A DNA stretch of 64,000 nucleotides, taken from contig JAJEKB010021159.1 of the NCBI GenBank assembly GCA_022393335.1, forward strand, positions 927,864-991,863. The letters run 5' to 3'. The DNA is from Macrotrachela quadricornifera. Taxonomy: Eukaryota > Rotifera > Eurotatoria > Philodinida > Philodinidae. Under the pieces are notes generated by a model, which saw only the letters and a list, made by a program, of their open reading frames with translations, did not search any database and was not told the origin of the DNA. Both the position numbers and the translations under genes were made by a program. Each line of letters begins with the position of its first letter. Positions within the stretch are counted from its first letter, which is position 1. Below, piece after piece: positions 57,080 through 64,000 of this stretch.

Positions 57080-58863
57080 CTAAATTTATTTTCTTTTAGA
57101 GTTTGTCTTAAGTTTTAAATATTTTGTGAAAGACTGTGGGGGCATGTCATAAAAAGTACTTTTTTTCTGGTTATTTCATTAGGTAGCTTAATATTCGATA
57201 TGGTCCATATAATATCGAGTGAATTTTCATGCCATGATAGAGAAAAGAGAGCTGAATAACTTTTCTCTCAGGAGTATCAGTCGATATTATATTCTAGAAG
57301 TGATAGAGGTTTCATAATTTGTTTTCAGCCAAAATAGTTGGAGTGATCCGAATTACTCCAAATGACTCTATTTCACGTTTTCTGACGAGCTTTTCCAGGA
57401 TTTTTCGACAGGTTTCGACTATGCAAATCATTGCGCGATATAAAAATTTTTGAATTTCACTGTTATAAGTCTGCTAGCATCATGAACTAAAGATCTGTCA
57501 CTTATGGAAGCCTGATGTTATTCGCTTCAGCAGATGATTAGTTATGAACACTTAACTATGTGCTCCAGATCGGATTTTCTTTACAAAAACGGCTCCTTCC
57601 ATGTTAAAAAAAAATATTTTTTCGCCATCTTAAAAAAGCTTCTACTTTTTAGAAAAATGTGGATTTTTGTCTTGCAGAAAATCGTCAAAGGTATCTACTA
57701 TATACGATCTGATGAAGTTTCATTACCCTTTCTGGATGATGAAAACCAAAGATCTCTGCTTTGTTATTGTGAGAAGATATTCCAAAAATATTGAACTATC
57801 TTTTATTTGGAAGCAAATATCAGCCATGTAATAAGAGAATTAATTAAAAATCGATTAAAATAAGATTGAAGCCATAAAAATGTGTTCTAGGACGGAAAAA
57901 TTAGATTAAAATCGTGATATTTTGATCAATTTTTGAGAACTTTTTTACATAGGTTAGTTAGACCAACTTATCCAATTTAAAAGACTTTGAATTGGCAGAT
58001 CAGTTATTTGGTAAGGATTTATTAAGTGCTATCATATTATGGGAAGAAAAATGTGAATCACAGAACATAATTTTTGGAAAATAATTTCTTATAAGTTAAA
58101 GAAATGACTGAGTATACAATGACAAGAGTAGGTTAAAGTGTGAATACGTAAACTAAATAAATAACTGAAAAAGAATAACAGTCACCATCTATTATTAGTA
58201 TTGATTCTCTTTCGTCAGACTGTCTACAGAAATCATTTGGTAATTTCCAAGAGTGGTCTCTGCATAGCACATTGTGATGCTTATACATCCTGTTCGAAAA
58301 ACAAAGTTTTTCAAGAAAAATCTGATAGAGAGGTAGGCAGGTAGGCCTCGCGGTCTGTTTGGACCTCTGCTGCGAACAGAGACATCTTTGGCGATCTTCA
58401 TATGTTACTTAGCAAACAATAGAACTAAAAATAATCCAATAAATACATCAATGAAATTAATAGTTGGCTCCTTCTGTACTATCAATAACAAGAAAAATAA
58501 TCAATCTAGTATATTAAATTAAATATTTTACACAAGTAATATCTATAAAAATTATATATTACGCTCAGTTATCAATGTTCAAAACATTAGCTAAAATAAT
58601 TTTATAGATTTCGAGCTACACACGTCTCTGTCTGTAGTGAAGTATACTAGTTTACTAACTATCATACGAGATCTCAAATACACATCAAAATCAAAGGAAA
58701 ATAAACGTAACACTAAATTTTGATTTCAATGGCACATGATTACATAAAACATATTTGTAGTTTCCTCAATGATTTCTAATTTTATAGAGCCGAAAGTTCC
58801 AGGATAGATCGATCAATCGACTGACTATCTACAATAAAAATATCAGCCGAAATGATAATATTA
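57080..58863. other. no gene seen
   Basis: AT-rich sequence. Frames of 86 codons (57534, plus) and 68 codons (58195-58401, minus) show no recognisable motif. Confidence 0.45.
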
Positions 58864-59649
58864 ACAATGAAGATGTTTGTATTGTTAGTTAAGTCGACTA
58901 GGTATATTCAGGTAAAATTAAAGCACCCATCACCAAACTAACAAATTTAAAATACAACGTGCCATTAGCGTATCTAGAGTAAGTTGCGTAAATTTCAAGG
59001 TATGTCAAATTTCGGTATAAAAATAGATCTGGAGGGATTTTCCGACTATTGTAAGAACAAAATATAGTGTTGTTTGGACCCATTAGGAGGCTTGTGAGAG
59101 GTCTCTTTCATATGGTTCGAATAACACCATGTTTTGTCCTTATATTAGACGAGTGCATTTCTTTGGTGGTTGATAGAAAATGCTGTTTTCTATGAGTTAC
59201 AGTAAAAAGTCACCATATTATTATAACGACGGAACATAGGGCTATTCGGACCATATGAAAAAATATCCTTGATCATTCACCAGATTGGTCCGAACAATAC
59301 CATGTTGTGTCTGTATAATAGTAGAGTGACTTTTTACTACAGCTCATAAAAAACAGTATTTTCTATCAACCACCAAAGGAGTACACTCTACTAATCTAAG
59401 GAAAGAACATGGTGTTTTTTGGGCCATATAAAAGATGTCTCTGACAAACTTCCTAATCGGTCCGAACAACACTATGTTTTGTTCTTACAATAGTCGAGAA
59501 AATCTTTCTTAATCTATTTTTATACCTAAACTTGCTCTAGATACGCTAATGGCATGTAATATTTTAAATTTGTTGGTTTGGCGGTGAAAGCTTTAATTTG
59601 ACCCAAATATGCCTATTCGATTTAACTAACAACACAAACACTTCTATTG
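58864..59649. repeat. long foldback element
   Basis: Arms of about 390 bases meet near 59265. Paired landmarks include GCCATTAGCGTATCTAGAG (left) with its inverse near 59541, GTGGTTGATAGAAAA with its inverse, and TTCGGACCATATGAAA-type words repeated in both orientations. Arms differ by scattered substitutions and small gaps. The family also occurs at 23555-23786. No protein is encoded. Confidence 0.85.
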
Positions 59650-60577
59650 TAAGAACAAATAATTTAAAAAATGACATGTCCAGCTTACTTTGACTAGGAG
59701 ATATATTTATTTTTCTATTTTCTCTTTCTCATTTCAAGTTCTCTTCTTTTTCCTAATATTATCTATTTTTTTGTAATGATTCTGTAACTGTTCATTCTTA
59801 TAATTTTGTGTCCTTTCATTTTTAACACGACTGCTTTAAATCTTTCCTTAGTTTGTATTATAAAAGAGATAAAATTTGAGTGCATTCCTTGAAATCAAAT
59901 CTCTGTTAGCTTTTCAGTGGTTGTCTACAAAGATCATTGATTAGAGATAAAGTCTCTTCTTTTCCTGTATTGAGATGAAAATAGAAACTGACCTTTATTT
60001 CACGAAGGATTCTTTATAATTATGAAGTATAGATAATATTATTATTGTTTCAAGAGGAAAAGATAATGTCAACTATTCCAATACAAATAAGAACTTGTGG
60101 ATCAGACACATATCACGGAAATAATCGAAGGATATCAAACTGATATTTTTTAGAATTCTCTCTTATAAATACGGATGGGCGATTCCGTTACTAAAATAAC
60201 TAAAGATTGGCGATTCCGATACGATACGACTCTGAAATTGTTGATGCCGATTCCGATCCTAAAAATAATTATATTGGCCAATTTCGATGCAATTCTTAGA
60301 CACCGAACCTCGTACGATTCTGATTCCCAAATAAGTCGACTTTGCCCATGCTTACATATAAAACTTCTAGCATTGAATACTTATCTAGACCAAAAAGTTT
60401 CTTTTCCTTTCTTTTTCTCAAAGAGAAGTAGAAAAGGTTAAAATAACACTCTTAATTTATATTTTTTTCAATAGTATATGTTATCACAATCACAAAAAAA
60501 TTGAAGACTCAAATTCTCAGTTTAATTTATTGAACTAATACTTTTCTCAATGGTGTTCTTTTAGTGAACTGGGATCA
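59650..60577. other. upstream region of the DEG/ENaC gene; no gene seen
   Basis: AT-rich. At about 60174-60330 a degenerate short repeat of GATTCCGAT-like words occurs. The promoter of the channel gene should lie here but no element can be named. Confidence 0.45.
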
Positions 60578-62654
60578 ATGAAAAAGAACAGAATGTTACC
60601 GAATGCGAGTATGAAACCCCACGTCGCATTTGTTTCAACTCCACAAATGACGACATCCACAATATTTCCAACAGAACCAACATTAATCAAAGATGAAAAA
60701 AAAATGCATCGTCGTCGTTCAATTATTCGTGAATTTAGTTTAAATACATCAACACATGGTCTTCCAGGTATTGCTAGAAGTGAAAGCATACATAATCGTG
60801 TATTTTGGTCTATTTCATTTATTTGTTTTACTGCTGTTATGATTTATTTTGTAACTACAGCAATTGTATCATATTTTAATTATCCAACACAAATAGATGT
60901 GAATATTATTTATGAATGGCCACAATATTTTCCAGCAGTAAGTATTTGTAATGGTGTATTAGCTCGTTTTGATCTATTTATTGGACCATTTTTAAACTAT
61001 TTATATGCATTAAATTTAACCAATTCAATTAATAATACCACAATACCTTCATATTCATCTGTAACTATCGGAAATTTTCTGGTAAATGCACTAAATACAA
61101 ACCAATCAGTAGAATCATATTTCTATTCACTTTCATCGATACTTTACAAATGTACATTCAATGGTTTACCATGTTCAGTAATAAATTTCACTACATTCAG
61201 CTCAGCAACTTATGGTCTTTGTTATACATTTAATGCTAAAATGAAAAATGATAGCAATAATAGTGTACGTTATACAAATCACAATGGTGGTGATGGTGTA
61301 CTTGACTTGGAATTGTATACACATAGTCATGAATATCCTCCTTATTTCTCGAACGGTGAATATTTGATAAAATCATTGAATGATATTTTATTTTTCATTT
61401 TCATTCAGGCGCTGGTATAGTAGCTCTTATACATGATAATACTCAAGTGCCGTTGATTAAAGCTTCTGGTCTACTATTATCACCAGGAAGATCGCATAAA
61501 TTAGGATATAAAAAGAAGACAACTTTCTTATTACCACCTCCATACACATCATGTACTGACAAAGTTCCTTTACCAATGAAAATTATGTATGATAATTATT
61601 ATTCTGGTGTCGACTATGGTTCTTCTCAAACAATTTGTTTTGAACTCTGTCAACAAACCTATGTGTAAGTATATTCAGATAAATCCGCTCGACTAATTGA
61701 GTTGCAAAAATAGAAACTATTAGTGCAAGTCATGTTGAATAAAAATGTAAAACATGATAGAACTCCATACATTGTAAACGATCAACTGTATCAATATATA
61801 TATATATATTAATATCAAGTTGCTACCTACTGTTAATCTACACTAATAATGGAAAATATTCATTATAATATGTTACACTGAATGTGAGTGAAGACCAAGA
61901 ACAATTATCTTAAAGTCACTCATGTGTCATACTGATCCTACAGTAAATTTCAGTTAGACAGAATATGTACACAGTCTTTCCCAATCGAACAGCACTAATA
62001 CTAAACTATTGATTGAAACGTGAATGCAAATTTCTACTTGTTTATGTTTTAATACTCCTTTTACCTTGTGTTTCGAAAAACTACATGTATTTCAGGTATG
62101 AAAAATGTGGTTGTGTTGGCCCTCGTCTATGGAATGCTCGTTCAATTATTTTACCAAATACAAACAAAGTTATTTTAGCGCCTCTTTGTAATTTTACCGA
62201 TTCTCATACTCCTTGTCATACTCAAGCAGCTAATGAATTATTAAATACACCTTCCCTTATAGAAAAATACTGCTCAGATTGTTCACAACAATGTTCAGTA
62301 ACAGATTTTATTATTCATCAATCAGCATTTGCATCACCACTTGAATGGCAAATGAAAGGAATCAGAGGATTTGTTGAAAATTCTACAGTTCCATTACCAT
62401 CAAATTGGCCAACAGAATGGCGTTCATATATTCAAACAAATTATGTTGCTTTAAGTGTTGTCTGTGAAACAACTCTTGTTGAAAATAGTACGCAAATAGC
62501 ACAACTTGGTTTAGTTGATGTTCTTTCAAATATTGGAGGACAAACTGGTTTATGGATTGGAATTAGTTTTCTTTCAATTATGGAATTTATTGAAATGTTC
62601 TATCGAGTTATTCGATATCAATTTCATTCAATTAGACTTGCAAGACAAAAATAG
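60578..62654 (+). CDS. DEG/ENaC-family sodium channel subunit
   Basis: Three exons, 60578-61355, 61409-61664 and 62096-62654, join in phase to 1593 nt (530 residues). A basic cytoplasmic N-terminus precedes transmembrane segment 1 at about 76-100 (VFWSISFICFTAVMIYFVTT). YFPAVSICN follows, the post-TM1 motif of the family. The Cys-rich ectodomain includes CGCVGPRLW and KYCSDCSQQC. Transmembrane 2 is NIGGQTGLWIGISFLSIMEF, with the G-I-S selectivity filter. Introns are 53 and 431 bp. The family forms trimeric amiloride-sensitive sodium channels gated by acid, peptides or mechanical force; the ligand here is unknown. The start codon fits the family's N-terminal length, though an upstream exon is possible. 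Confidence 0.93.
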
Positions 62655-64000
62655 AAACGAACTGTGCTATTATATACATTCTTTAATCATATTATTATTG
62701 AAAAAAAAAACATTTTACGATTTGATTGACTTGATCACTTTATATGAATTTATGAAGATTATTTAAATGATAAAAGTTTATGACTTTGAAATTATTTTCC
62801 AAATCGTATGAATATCATTCAGTGACTTTTTTTGTTGTGTTGTCATAATCTGCATTTATACTCTTCAAAAGTAGATTGACTATAATATTTCAAGATTAAA
62901 TAAATGTCAATGCATTTCTTTGTCAATAAAACTTTGTATTTCATAAAAAAATGAATAAAAAAATGAATAGAAAATTCGATAGATTGCCATATATAAAAGC
63001 TTGTGAGCGTTGTTCATCAAAAGACATTGAAAGAGGATGAGTTTTTGAAGAGTACGTTCAAATTTATGTTATTTAACAGTTAAAAGATCATATATATTTA
63101 TATGAATAGATATCAAGACAAATATATTATTATGGATTATTTAATAAAAGTAATAATTTTTGGATTCAATTAGGTATTCAATCTTATAAAGATAAGAACA
63201 AAAGGTAAGAAGTGAATTCATTTTGAAATTTCATTTAACTGATAAAATCTCAATTGGTTATTCAATTTCATTGAAATATCTGAAAATGACGCGATTTGAT
63301 TTACCTCTATCATGCATCAAGTGGTACAATCTGGGTGGATGCTGCCCGGGCACCGAAAAAATTTTTAAATCTAACAGATACCATTGAGATGTTTGGTTTC
63401 TTTTTATTGTATAGACAATAGCTGTGAAAAAATAGTTAGCGACATTTGTAAGATAAAGTCTAGATACAGTGATGAGGAAGAAATATCAGTTACTTGTTTA
63501 CTTTTCGTTTTTGTATATATATCAATGTTATAGTGCGATTCACTTATGTTGGCCATTTCTTCCTTTTCTTTATTCTACTATAGTATAGACGATACATACA
63601 TATATATCTTTTTCTTTCTTTATTTCCTGTCACTTGGATATTTCTCAAGTATTTTCCTCTCTCTCTTATGTTTATTTCTCATTACCATTGGTTTTTCCTC
63701 ACATGCCACTATATATGTTGTGTCCATTTAAAAATAAAATAGATGTTTTATTTTCAATTAGTTAGATCGATATCATCCAAGGGGGAAACGAAGTACTCCC
63801 GTGTACTCCCGGAGTCCAGGGAGTACACGAGAGTACATGGAAATATATAGGATTACTAGGAGTCCAAGAGATACAATTTGTATATACGAGACAGTATCAT
63901 AGATACCTTTGTCATCCACTTTAAATATTCCTATTTTCTTTTGAACAGAGGTACTCATAAATCCTCTTGGCCTTTCCTATAGGGCTATTCATAGGTCCTC
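62655..64000. other. no gene seen
   Basis: Downstream of the channel gene. AATAAA-like signals occur near 62897. A short inverted repeat of GTACTCCCGTGTACTCCCGG type with its inverse lies at about 63793-63835. No gene is recognised. Confidence 0.5.

Noticed and set aside
63546..63958. short frames on both strands near the right edge
   Set aside because: Low-complexity hydrophobic and repeat-derived sequence; no homology pattern seen.
1..64000. CRISPR array, rRNA or prokaryotic operon
   Set aside because: No evenly spaced direct repeats with unique spacers, no rRNA landmarks, and genes are spliced.

Overview
This is an AT-rich animal genome window, most probably from a bdelloid rotifer (Adineta/Rotaria-like; the genus cannot be fixed by eye). 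The reasons are: spliced genes with some very short introns (50 and 72 bp); an endonuclease-less Penelope-like (Athena-type) reverse transcriptase relic beside a TGTGGG-containing hexamer array; intronless genes of bacterial or fungal look among animal genes; an FG-GAP propeller on a membrane anchor; and many low-copy, decayed DNA transposons and foldback repeats. No prokaryotic operon, rRNA, CRISPR array or credible tRNA is visible.

Layout. 1-85: telomere-like hexamer array. 274-3135: decayed Penelope-like element. 3762-4800: palindrome with about 495-bp arms. 6691-19347: a ten-exon gene that I spliced by hand into an open frame of 1381 residues. It is built of three repeats of one unrecognised module (transmembrane segment, Cys-rich ectodomain, transmembrane segment) and is the most interesting object here. 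19363-21608: FG-GAP seven-blade propeller gene, starting only 15 bp after the previous stop codon. 23893-25263 (-): secreted glucose/sorbosone dehydrogenase-like protein. 26473-29373: pogo/Tigger-like transposon with long terminal inverted repeats and a transposase with two in-frame stops. 29708-30241 (-): secreted DKNYY-type repeat protein. 32604-33420: truncated Tc1/IS630-like transposase relic ending at a degenerate hammerhead ribozyme. 34097-35980 (-): GMC-type flavin oxidoreductase. 38605-39465: Merlin/IS1595-type transposase relic. 39621-41543: non-autonomous hAT element with a perfect 8-bp target duplication. 42244-43872: two more hammerhead motifs, one with a complete core. 44148-47900 (-): fourteen-exon SLC7 (LAT/b0,+AT-type) amino-acid transporter, 519 residues. 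48484-59650: almost gene-free, filled with inverted-repeat elements, a hAT MITE and minisatellites. 60578-62654: three-exon DEG/ENaC channel, 530 residues. 62655-64000: no gene seen.

The genes do not form one pathway. Several products work at or outside the plasma membrane (the three-module protein, FG-GAP protein, sugar dehydrogenase, DKNYY protein, amino-acid transporter, sodium channel). Exon joins were accepted only where GT/AG sites, reading phase and total length agreed. All family names rest on motif recognition, not on a database search.
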